DNA of 7,607 bases from an uncultured Ignavibacteria bacterium. GTDB lineage: Bacteria; Bacteroidota; Ignavibacteria; Ignavibacteriales; Melioribacteraceae. The position numbers and the translations under genes were made by a program. Numbering within the stretch: the first letter of the stretch is position 1; every line of letters starts with the position of its first letter. This document shows positions 1 through 7,607 of the stretch, one piece after another. The notes under the pieces are model-generated. The model was not told the origin of the DNA. It made no database searches and worked only from the letters and a program-made list of their open reading frames with translations. The stretch lies in NCBI GenBank assembly GCA_937930275.1, contig CALGLM010000448.1, forward strand, positions 1 to 7,607, read 5' to 3'.

Positions 1-3000
1 AATAGCCGTATCTACGGTAAATCCGGCATTGCCAAGTAATTCAACTGCTATTTGTCTGTTAATTTCATTATCTTCAACCACTAAAATATTAGCACCTTTA
101 AGCGTGCTTATTTCCTTATTAAATTTATTCCCCTTGTGCCCTCTATGTCTTAATGTTTTTGTGCTTTTACCGAATAACTCTAAAATTTTATCGAATAATT
201 GCGAAGGGGTAATCGGTTTAATCAGAAAGGCATCAATACCCAAGTATTTGGCTTTATTTTCAATTTCTTCTCTTCCGAAAGAAGTAATCATTATAATTTT
301 AGGCAACTTTATTGAAACATCTGCAACTATTTCTTTAACTGTTTCCAATCCGTCTTTATTGGGCATCATCCAATCAATAATTAATAAATCAAACGGGTTT
401 GCATTGGAATTTTTGATTATATCAATTGCCTCATCTCCGCTTGCGACACTAAAAGGTTCAAAAGTAAATCTTTCCAGGTACTCGTAAATTATTTCCCTGG
501 CGTTTTTATTATCGTCACAAACCAAAACTTTTAATTTTGTTAATTCCGATATTTGCAAATAGTCTTCGGAACTTTGATTTCCTATTCCAAGTTTAGCCGA
601 AAAATAAAAACAACTCCCTTCTGCATATTTACTTTCAAACCAAACTTTCCCTCCCATTAATTCTGCTAACGATTTTGCAATGGATAGACCTAATCCGGTA
701 CCACCGTATTTTCTTGTTGTCGAGCTATCTGCCTGAGTAAACTTATTAAATATTTTTAGTTTTTGTTCGTCAGTAAGTCCTATTCCGGTATCTTTTACCG
801 AAAAAACAAACTCGCCTATATTATCTTTTATCTCAGTAATTGAAACATTAATAATTATCTCACCTTTATCGGTAAATTTTAATGCGTTAGAGCAATAGTT
901 CACCAATATTTGACTAATTCGTAAGGGATCACCAATTAAATTTATCGGAACTTCTTTATCAATTCTTATATTAAACTCAATCCCTTTTTCCTGCGCACTT
1001 TGGGCAATTAAATTTGTAACGTTATACATAACTTGTTCCAAATTAAAATCGGTATTTTCAATACTTAATTTACCTGCTTCTATTTTGGAAAAATCTAATA
1101 TATCATTAATAATGGTTAATAAAGTTTGAGCCGAACGCTCAATTTTGGAAAGATAATCAAATTGTTTATTTGAAAGCTCCGTACCCAAAGCCAAATGCGA
1201 TAATCCGATTATTGCATTCATAGGAGTACGTATTTCGTGCGACATTGTAGCTAAAAATTGACTTTTTGCAATTGTAGCAGATTCTGCTTCGTTTTTAGCT
1301 TTTTCAAGTTCTTTTTGAACTGCTTTAATTTCCGTTATGTCCAAAACCGAAACAATAAAACAATTTATTTTGTCATAAACTATTGGCAAATAGGTTAATA
1401 TCGTTTCTCTTATTTCTCCTGTTCTTAACCTTTTAAATTTAATTTGCTTATTAAATACTCTGTTCCCTTTCTTAAGTTCTTCTACAATTTGTGCCCTATC
1501 TTCTTTATAAACATAAAACTCTCTCGGGTCGCACTCCAACAACTCCTCTAAAGATACCATATGGAAATCGGATAAAGATTTATTTGCCTTAATTATTTTT
1601 GATGTATCCAATCGTACTACCGCTAACGGAATCGGCATATTATCAATTATTAGTAATGAGGTATCTATAGTATGCTTTAATTCGTTTTCAAGACGTTTTC
1701 TTTCCGTTATATCTTTAAACGTAACTACACCCCCAATAATATTTCCGTTTTTAAAAATTGGAGCAGCCGAAAATTCAACTTCTAAAAACTCACCGTCTTT
1801 TTTCCAAAAGATCTCATCATCTCTGTAAACTGCATTTCCTATTATTAATGATTTGTATATCTCGCATGACTCTTCCGAAATAGGCTGATTATTTTTATCG
1901 TGATGGTGAAATAAATAATGATGTTCTTCACCAATCATTTCATCATCATTAAAACCTAAAAGTTTGGTTACGGCATCGTTAACAAAAGTAATATTCCCGT
2001 CCAAATCTATACCGAAAATACCGTTATCCGTTGAAGATAAAATAAGTTTTAATTTTTCAGTCGATTCCGAAAGGGCTTGTTCTGCCAATACGGCGTCGGT
2101 TACGTCAAATGCGACCGTATAAAAACCGGACGGTTTTCCCGTAAAATCCGGAATCGGAACAGTAACCGCATCAATCCAATAATATCGGTTATTTTTAGTT
2201 TTATTACATATCCGTCCGCGCCACGAGTTTCCGTTTAAAATTGTTTTATAAAATACTTCCCAAAACTCGTTTTCATGCATACCGGAATTTAATATTCTAT
2301 AGTTTTCCCCAATTAATTCCTCCCTTGAATATTGAGAAATTGTACAAAAAAGATTATTTACATCGGTAATATTACCGCTAATATCCGAGTTAGAAACAAT
2401 AGCATTGGAATCTAAGGCAATGCTTTGCATTTTTAGTCTGATATTCAATTCATTTACTTCAAATATTATTTCTTCTAACTTTTCGGTTCTTTCTTTTACT
2501 TTACTCTCTAAATTTTTATTAAGCTGTAATATTTTTTCTTCATTTTCAACTTGCTCCGTAATATCAACGCTTGTTCCCACAAAAATATTTGTAGGATTCC
2601 CTTCATTATCATATAGCCTACCGCCTCGGGCAATAGTCCAAACGATTTTCCCTTTTGATGTAATTAACCTATATTTATTTTCATATGTTAAAATATCTTT
2701 TGAATTAATAAATATCTTAAAAGTTGATAATGCTTTTTCTCTATCATCCGGATGGATAAAATTTAATAAAAGTATATCATTATCAAATTTATTATCAGTA
2801 ACAAACTGTTTAGGGTCATATCCAAGGTTAATAAAAAACTCTTCGCTTCTCCAAAATATTCCCGTATCGGCATTATATTCCCATGCAGAAGTGTTTGATG
2901 CTTTAATAAAAGCTTTTAATTTGTTTTGATTTTGAAGAATAATATTCTCGTTTGTTTTCCTTTGTGTAATATCGGTTTGTATTCCTATTATTCTTAATGC

Positions 3001-4464
3001 ATTTGCCGTATTGCTATCTTTTTCTGTTACTATCCCTTTGCAATGCAGCCAAACAACTTCGCCTTTTTTATTAATTACTCTATAATCAAAATTTAGCGGA
3101 AAACAAAAAATTACTGTTTTTTGTATCTCTTTTCTAAACAGTTCTTTATCGTTTACAAAAACAATTTCTGCCCATTTATCATAATTAAATTCCACTTCCC
3201 CGGGTTTATACCCCAATATTTCATATAATCTTTCGCTAAAAGAAAGCTTATCGGTTTTTACAAAATAATCAAATATTCCGTCATTAGCCGCTTTTAACGC
3301 ATATTTAAATAAATGATTAACATCTTTCAATTCGTTTTGATTTTGGATTATTGCTTCAATCATTGAGTTAAATTTATTTGCAAATATCCCTATTTCGTCA
3401 TCTTCAAATTTTTCGGTAATTATTGTAGGATGTGTCGGAGAAATATTATTTATGTGTTCTTTTAACTTATTAATTGAATGTGTAATTTTTTTTGACGCAA
3501 TTAATAACCCTATAAATAACATAATTGCAGTAACTGAAAACACCGTAAAATATAAATTTTTTCTTACAGTGTTGTTGGCTATTATCTCACCTTTATTTAC
3601 ATATACGCATAAAAACAAATTAGAATTATGAATAGGATGAGTATAACCCCACGCAACATCATTACTTTTTATAAGCTTAAGTTCAACTTTTTGTGTCTTT
3701 TTTGCTAAAAGTATTTTACCTGTTTCTTTTAAATCGTTATAATCAAATCTTGAGCCTGCTAAATTTAATACATTATATTCCACAATTCTTGTATGGTTGG
3801 GAAAGGATAAAAATGTACCGTATTGATCCACAATAAAAAAATCTATTGTTTTATAATACTCTTTATCAATAAGCGATTCAACCAACTTTAGATCAAACAA
3901 TACGCTTGCCACGCCTATAAATTTACCGTTTTTAATAATTGGCTGGTTATATCTATATACGGCTTTTCCCGATTCTCTATCAATAAAAGGAGTGTCCCAG
4001 TGTGCTTTACGGGTCATTTTAGTATTAAAATACCAAAGTTCGTTCTTTTTTGTATGGTCAAACAAAGTATATAAATCTCTAAAGACCAAAGAATCACCTA
4101 AACGCGAAACGGAAAAATGTACCGGTTTATTTCCTATATATTCAGGTTCAAAGGCAAATCTCGAACTTATTAAAAATTTCCCTTTTCTAATATCCCCTTC
4201 CAAATATTTATAAGCTTCTTCTGCTGTAATTTTATCAGAATTTTCAACAAATCTAACCCCGCCGTCATTCAACATTTCACATTCTGCCAACGATACAGAT
4301 ACCCTTTTTCCTATTTCTTCAGTCAATAAAAACATAGTGCTATCTACCTGCTCAATCATCTCTTTTGTCAATATATAATCCAATAATATAATTGCAGGCA
4401 ACAATACCAGAATTATAGGTGCCATTATATTTATTAGCAGCTTTTTTCTTATTGAACTTTTCAT
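1..4464 (-). CDS. Membrane-bound multi-PAS hybrid sensor histidine kinase with dCache sensor and two receivers (C-terminus cut by window edge)
   Basis: This is a sensor kinase that should autophosphorylate on His and pass phosphate to its own receiver domains; 1488 residues are visible. In order: basic N-terminus and membrane segment (about 9-31); extracytoplasmic dCache-like region (35-290) with W144-Y145, W156 and a TPF.D stretch; second membrane segment (303-323); HAMP-like linker with DDEIG at 355-359; five PAS/PAC units ending at DIT/DVT signatures near 498, 634, 787, 918 and 1042; a coiled coil (640-678) between PAS2 and PAS3; HisKA with H1076 in SHEIRTP; HATPase_c with N-box N1189/N1193, G1 box DTGIG from D1225 and G2 box GGTGLGL from G1254; receiver 1 (1311-1430) with D1317/D1318, phosphoacceptor D1364, T1394 and K1416; and the start of receiver 2 (from about 1457, E1464/D1465). 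The second receiver is cut off, so about 90 or more residues, possibly with an Hpt domain, are missing. The ATG at 4464 is chosen because a stop lies in frame upstream, no other start codon intervenes, and AAAGG sits 8 nt before it. Fold assignments come from recognised motifs. The signal and the regulon are unknown. Confidence 0.95.
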   Translation of the reverse strand, partial: MKSSIRKKLLINIMAPIILVLLPAIILLDYILTKEMIEQVDSTMFLLTEEIGKRVSVSLAECEMLNDGGVRFVENSDKITAEEAYKYLEGDIRKGKFLISSRFAFEPEYIGNKPVHFSVSRLGDSLVFRDLYTLFDHTKKNELWYFNTKMTRKAHWDTPFIDRESGKAVYRYNQPIIKNGKFIGVASVLFDLKLVESLIDKEYYKTIDFFIVDQYGTFLSFPNHTRIVEYNVLNLAGSRFDYNDLKETGKILLAKKTQKVELKLIKSNDVAWGYTHPIHNSNLFLCVYVNKGEIIANNTVRKNLYFTVFSVTAIMLFIGLLIASKKITHSINKLKEHINNISPTHPTIITEKFEDDEIGIFANKFNSMIEAIIQNQNELKDVNHLFKYALKAANDGIFDYFVKTDKLSFSERLYEILGYKPGEVEFNYDKWAEIVFVNDKELFRKEIQKTVIFCFPLNFDYRVINKKGEVVWLHCKGIVTEKDSNTANALRIIGIQTDITQRKTNENIILQNQNKLKAFIKASNTSAWEYNADTGIFWRSEEFFINLGYDPKQFVTDNKFDNDILLLNFIHPDDREKALSTFKIFINSKDILTYENKYRLITSKGKIVWTIARGGRLYDNEGNPTNIFVGTSVDITEQVENEEKILQLNKNLESKVKERTEKLEEIIFEVNELNIRLKMQSIALDSNAIVSNSDISGNITDVNNLFCTISQYSREELIGENYRILNSGMHENEFWEVFYKTILNGNSWRGRICNKTKNNRYYWIDAVTVPIPDFTGKPSGFYTVAFDVTDAVLAEQALSESTEKLKLILSSTDNGIFGIDLDGNITFVNDAVTKLLGFNDDEMIGEEHHYLFHHHDKNNQPISEESCEIYKSLIIGNAVYRDDEIFWKKDGEFLEVEFSAAPIFKNGNIIGGVVTFKDITERKRLENELKHTIDTSLLIIDNMPIPLAVVRLDTSKIIKANKSLSDFHMVSLEELLECDPREFYVYKEDRAQIVEELKKGNRVFNKQIKFKRLRTGEIRETILTYLPIVYDKINCFIVSVLDITEIKAVQKELEKAKNEAESATIAKSQFLATMSHEIRTPMNAIIGLSHLALGTELSNKQFDYLSKIERSAQTLLTIINDILDFSKIEAGKLSIENTDFNLEQVMYNVTNLIAQSAQEKGIEFNIRIDKEVPINLIGDPLRISQILVNYCSNALKFTDKGEIIINVSITEIKDNIGEFVFSVKDTGIGLTDEQKLKIFNKFTQADSSTTRKYGGTGLGLSIAKSLAELMGGKVWFESKYAEGSCFYFSAKLGIGNQSSEDYLQISELTKLKVLVCDDNKNAREIIYEYLERFTFEPFSVASGDEAIDIIKNSNANPFDLLIIDWMMPNKDGLETVKEIVADVSIKLPKIIMITSFGREEIENKAKYLGIDAFLIKPITPSQLFDKILELFGKSTKTLRHRGHKGNKFNKEISTLKGANILVVEDNEINRQIAVELLGNAGFTVDTAI

Positions 4465-4500
4465 AAATAATACCTTTAAAAGAAAGGAAAACGGTAATTA
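4465..4500 (-). other. 36-bp intergenic junction with tandem stop, no terminator
   Basis: This is the only non-coding stretch in the window. The upstream kinase ends with TAA at 4503-4501, followed at once by a second in-frame TAA at 4500-4498, which acts as a backup stop. The rest is pyrimidine-rich and carries the ribosome-binding site of the next gene. There is no GC-rich stem followed by a T-run, and no convincing -35/-10 pair fits in the space, so co-transcription of the two kinases is the simplest reading. Confidence 0.7.
4473..4477 (-). promoter_or_regulatory. Shine-Dalgarno site of the downstream kinase
   Basis: The minus strand reads AAAGG here, 8 nt before the ATG at 4464, which is good spacing for ribosome binding. 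It fixes the start of the membrane-bound kinase and shows that this gene can be translated independently of its upstream neighbour. The same AAAGG can pair with a CCTTT 5 nt upstream (4483-4487), so the site lies in a potential weak hairpin. Confidence 0.75.
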
Positions 4501-7500
4501 TTAAAATATTTTTGCTATCTTATCTTGTAAATTTTTAGCACCGTATGGTTTAGATAAATAATCCGTAAATCCTTGTTCAAGCAAATCTCTTTTATCGCTA
4601 TCCATTGCATATGCGGTGCAGGCAATTACAGGAACATTTTTATAACTTTCAAATTCTCTAACGGCTTTTAATACATCTATTCCGTTATATTTATCGCTTA
4701 AATTTATATCCATTAATATTAAATCATATTTTACTTCTTTTATTTTTTCCAATGTTGTTAACATATTAAATGCCGAATCAACCGTTCCTATCCTCCTTAC
4801 AAAATAGGGAATAATATTATGAACCAAAACATCATCATCAACAAGTAAAATTTTTAGTAGTCTTTTTGCTTCGTATTCTATTTTAAGTCCTTTTAATTCA
4901 GTTTGCTCTTTTTCGGTTTTTTCTATTAGTTCAATTTCTTCAACGGGAATTGTAAGCACAAAAGTTGATCCTTCCCCTAATTTACTTAATAGTTCAATTT
5001 TACCGTTTAATAATTTTGCATATTTTTGTGAAACTGCCAACCCTAAACCAAGCCCTTCATGCAATCTACTTAGTCCTTCGCTTGCTTGTCTAAAATCATC
5101 AAAAATTAAACTTTGATTTTCGGCATCAATTCCAATCCCCGTATCTTTTACCTTTATGCTTAATAGTTTGTCTTTGTTATTATTTTCGGCTATTTCCGAA
5201 ATAATTGTTATTTTTCCGTTTTTTGTAAACTTAACAGCATTATTTAACAAATTATTTATTATTGTGTTTAAAAGTCTTTTATCGGATAAAATGTTATTTT
5301 TAATGTTACAAAAAACTTCTAAAGTTAACTTTTTATTCTCAATTTCTTGTTTATATAATTTTATTGTTGAATAAATTAAATCGCTTACATCCAAACTTTC
5401 TTTTATTATTTCATTTTTATCCGATTCTAATCTTGAAATATCTAATATTAGGTTTAAGGTTCTTAATAAACGTTGCCCTGAAACAAATATTGTATCCGCT
5501 AATTCTTTTTGTTCCAAGTCCTCTGTTTGATCTCGCATTATTTCGGCATATCCTATTACCCCTATTAACGGAGTCCTCAATTCATGACTCATATTAGCTA
5601 AAAAGTTTGTTTTTAATTTATTCATGTTCTCTGCATTCTCTTTAGCCTCTATCAGTTCGTTCATAATTCTTTTTCTTTCCGTAATATCCTTTAAAAACAT
5701 TATTACGTTTTTATCTTCAAATTCATTTACCATTGCGTTTATTTCTAAATACGATATAGATTTATCGCTTTTACTAAGTTTAATTTCTTTTGTTAAAGCC
5801 CCTTTATCCATAACTTCTTTTATATAGTAATCGGTACTTTTATCTAAAGTTGTCAAAAACAAGTCCGAAATTTTTTTAATTAGCAGCTCTTCGCGTGTAA
5901 ATCCGCTTATTTTGCAAAAAGTATCATTTACCTCAAGTATTTTTCCTCGCGTATCGTGAATTAAAAATCCGTCTAACGCGGTTCGCAATATGCTTGAATA
6001 TTTTTTTTCCGATTTATTTATTTTTATTTCTGCAAGTTTTCTTTCGGTAATATCTCTTCCGATAGATAAAAAGTGGGTTATTTCTCCGTTTTTATCTCTT
6101 AAAGGGGTAATATTTCTATCTTCAAATATATAAGTTCCGTCCTTCTTTTTGTTAATAACCTCTGCCCTAAATACTTCACCGCCTAAAATTGTTTTCCACA
6201 ACCTATTATAGAATTCTTTGTCTTTAATTCCGGATTTAAACAATTTCGGATTTTTACCGTATAACTCTTCTTTACTATAACCGTAAGCATTTAGTAACGA
6301 TTTATTCACATATTCAATATTCCCATCCTTATTGGTTATAAATATGGTGTCTATTGTCTGTTCAATTGCCAAAGATAATCTATTTATTGTATTTAAATTC
6401 TCTTTACTCTCGGAAATATCCTTCATAATCGAAACTATAAATTTTGGTTCGTTATTTTCGTTTAAAATAACAACGGATGATTCTTCAACTGTAAGCTGAT
6501 TTCCTTTTGCATTTTGTAATGTAAATTCTTCCGATTCGGTTTTTCCTTTTAATAAACACTCCATAAATCTGGAATTAAACTTTTCAAGTTCGTTTTGGGA
6601 AATAAACACATAGTGCTTTTCTCCTTCTGCCCATTTTAAATCATCAACCCCATAAATTTTTAATTGCTTATCATTCATCCAAATAATATTGCCGTCAATT
6701 CCTATTATTCTTACTCCTTCATCCAAAACTTTTACAAGTTTTTGGTACAATTCTTCTTGTTCAAATATCTTTTTATTTGCCACTGTTGTTTTTGTTATAT
6801 CTCTTATAACAACTAATGCTTCTTCGTTTTCATTATCAGCTTTAATTCTGGCTTCGTAAAAATATTCCTCGCCTTTAATATTTAGAGAATATTCAAATTG
6901 CTGAATTGCTTGTGTTTCAAATGCTTTATGAGTATTTAATATAAATTTTATTCCCACTTCTGTAGGTAAAACGTCTTGCACTCTTTTGTTTTTAAATACT
7001 TCCGGAGGGGTATAAAGCATCGCCTCTTCGGAACTGGAATAATCCTTAATTATTAAATCTTTGCTTATTAAAAATAATAAATCGGGAATTGCCGAACGCA
7101 ATGTTTTTTCTTTAGCCAACTGTTCTTTTAAGCTTTTTTCTTTATTTTTTTTATCTGTTATATCTCTCATAAACGAGACCATTATACCGCCGTTAAAAGG
7201 ATAATAAGAAACGCTTACTTCAGCTATCCATTCTTCTCCGTTTTTACGTTTGTGAACTGTTTCAAATAATGCCGTGCCTTCATTCTTTATTTTTTCAATG
7301 TTTTGCTTTATAACTTCTTCTGTTTGTACTGCCTGTATATCCTTTATCGATAGATTTTTCATTTCGTCTTTTGTGTATCCGCACATCTTACAAAACGTAT
7401 TATTGTATTCAATAAAATTTCCGTCTAAATCAACAATTACAAATCCCGCCCCATTCATTTCAACTATATTGCGGTAAAAATTTTCGTTTTTTATGCTCGG

Positions 7501-7607
7501 TTTTCCCGGTAAATTGTCAGTTTCGGATGAGGTATATATTAAGTTGTTTATTTGTTTTTTATGTGCCAAGATCTCTTCTTTAAGCTTAGCAATTTCGTTT
7601 TTCAATT
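4501..7607 (-). CDS. Soluble five-PAS hybrid sensor histidine kinase with one C-terminal receiver (N-terminus probably beyond window)
   Basis: This is a predicted cytoplasmic hybrid kinase: no membrane segment is visible in the 1034 residues counted from a TTG at 7605. In order: short charged coiled-coil-like lead (1-27); five PAS/PAC units (about 40-152, 167-273, 286-400, 406-522, 531-645), each closed by a DIT/DIS signature; HisKA with H674 in SHELRTP; HATPase_c with N-box N785/N789, G1 box DTGIG from D821, an FDDF F-box (835-838) and a G2 box reading EGLGLGL (850-856); receiver (918-1030) with acidic residues D923/D924, phosphoacceptor D966, T997 and K1019-P1020. It should autophosphorylate on H674 and transfer to D966, and a separate Hpt protein would normally be needed to pass phosphate onward. 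The TTG is the last complete codon before the edge, no ribosome-binding site can be inspected, and the first in-frame ATG (M50) lies inside PAS1. The true start is therefore most likely off-window. It is the upstream member of the pair, 36 bp before the second kinase. The PAS ligands cannot be named. Confidence 0.94.
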   Translation of the reverse strand, partial: LKNEIAKLKEEILAHKKQINNLIYTSSETDNLPGKPSIKNENFYRNIVEMNGAGFVIVDLDGNFIEYNNTFCKMCGYTKDEMKNLSIKDIQAVQTEEVIKQNIEKIKNEGTALFETVHKRKNGEEWIAEVSVSYYPFNGGIMVSFMRDITDKKNKEKSLKEQLAKEKTLRSAIPDLLFLISKDLIIKDYSSSEEAMLYTPPEVFKNKRVQDVLPTEVGIKFILNTHKAFETQAIQQFEYSLNIKGEEYFYEARIKADNENEEALVVIRDITKTTVANKKIFEQEELYQKLVKVLDEGVRIIGIDGNIIWMNDKQLKIYGVDDLKWAEGEKHYVFISQNELEKFNSRFMECLLKGKTESEEFTLQNAKGNQLTVEESSVVILNENNEPKFIVSIMKDISESKENLNTINRLSLAIEQTIDTIFITNKDGNIEYVNKSLLNAYGYSKEELYGKNPKLFKSGIKDKEFYNRLWKTILGGEVFRAEVINKKKDGTYIFEDRNITPLRDKNGEITHFLSIGRDITERKLAEIKINKSEKKYSSILRTALDGFLIHDTRGKILEVNDTFCKISGFTREELLIKKISDLFLTTLDKSTDYYIKEVMDKGALTKEIKLSKSDKSISYLEINAMVNEFEDKNVIMFLKDITERKRIMNELIEAKENAENMNKLKTNFLANMSHELRTPLIGVIGYAEIMRDQTEDLEQKELADTIFVSGQRLLRTLNLILDISRLESDKNEIIKESLDVSDLIYSTIKLYKQEIENKKLTLEVFCNIKNNILSDKRLLNTIINNLLNNAVKFTKNGKITIISEIAENNNKDKLLSIKVKDTGIGIDAENQSLIFDDFRQASEGLSRLHEGLGLGLAVSQKYAKLLNGKIELLSKLGEGSTFVLTIPVEEIELIEKTEKEQTELKGLKIEYEAKRLLKILLVDDDVLVHNIIPYFVRRIGTVDSAFNMLTTLEKIKEVKYDLILMDINLSDKYNGIDVLKAVREFESYKNVPVIACTAYAMDSDKRDLLEQGFTDYLSKPYGAKNLQDKIAKIF

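Noticed and set aside
29..487. Plus-strand open frame of 152 codons
   Set aside because: It lies antisense to the first receiver domain of the membrane-bound kinase, whose minus-strand frame has clear catalytic motifs. The Leu/Ser/Ile-rich translation looks like an AT-rich shadow and matches no family I know.
2405..2929. Plus-strand open frame of 174 codons
   Set aside because: It is antisense to PAS2 and the coiled coil of the same kinase. Its Ser/Leu/Phe-rich composition is that of a reverse-complemented Lys/Glu/Asn-rich helix region.
3992..4213. Plus-strand open frame of 73 codons
   Set aside because: It is antisense to the dCache sensor, with no recognisable domain and no convincing ribosome-binding site.
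1..4464. Possible frameshift or pseudogene in the left-hand kinase
   Set aside because: All minus-strand triplets from 4464 to 1 were checked for TAA, TAG and TGA and none was found. All kinase and first-receiver catalytic residues are intact.
5156..5827. Three short plus-strand open frames, hydrophobic and membrane-protein-like
   Set aside because: They are antisense to the kinase core and last PAS domain of the soluble kinase. The apparent hydrophobicity comes from reading Lys/Asn/Glu codons on the opposite strand.
1696..6054. Recurring DNA motif like TTTCTTTCCGTTATATC (for example 1696-1713, 5671-5688, 6037-6054)
   Set aside because: It is not a CRISPR or regulatory repeat. It is the reverse complement of codons for the DITERK signature that ends PAS/PAC units, so the recurrence comes from protein domain repetition.
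7274..7477. Plus-strand open frame of 67 codons
   Set aside because: It is antisense to the first PAS domain of the soluble kinase and has no independent support.
7603..7605. TTG as the true start of the soluble kinase
   Set aside because: It is merely the last complete codon before the edge. No upstream ribosome-binding site can be seen, and nothing marks it as an initiation site. The gene is treated as 5'-partial.

Overview
The window is an AT-rich stretch (roughly 30% G+C by eye) that is almost wholly coding on the minus strand. It holds two very large multi-sensor hybrid histidine kinases in tandem. The standard genetic code, the lysine/asparagine/isoleucine-rich protein style and the kinase architecture fit a low-GC, Gram-negative-type environmental bacterium such as a Bacteroidota or Ignavibacteria-like lineage. 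This taxonomic suggestion is weak, because no marker gene is present.

Layout in the direction of transcription (right to left): from the right edge to 4501 is a predicted cytoplasmic hybrid kinase. It has five PAS domains, a HisKA/HATPase_c core and one C-terminal receiver, and its true N-terminus probably lies beyond the right edge. It ends in a tandem TAA TAA stop. A 36-bp gap with a good Shine-Dalgarno sequence follows. The second kinase then starts at 4464 and runs off the left edge after 1488 codons. It has a membrane-anchored extracytoplasmic dCache-like sensor, a HAMP linker, five PAS domains, a HisKA/HATPase_c core, one complete receiver and the first ~30 residues of a second receiver. 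I read its frame codon by codon from 4464 to 1 and found no stop or frameshift.

The short gap without a visible terminator suggests one transcription unit. The inferred picture is a pair of sensors, one reading intracellular cues and one combining an external ligand with intracellular cues. Both would feed His-Asp phosphorelays whose final output (an Hpt protein, response regulator or DNA-binding factor) is not in the window. No RNA gene, mobile element, CRISPR array or clear promoter is visible, and there is no gene-free stretch longer than 36 bp. I do not see an undescribed system. The points worth a second look are specific PAS subtypes, the sensor pocket, the PAS spacing and the junction between the genes.
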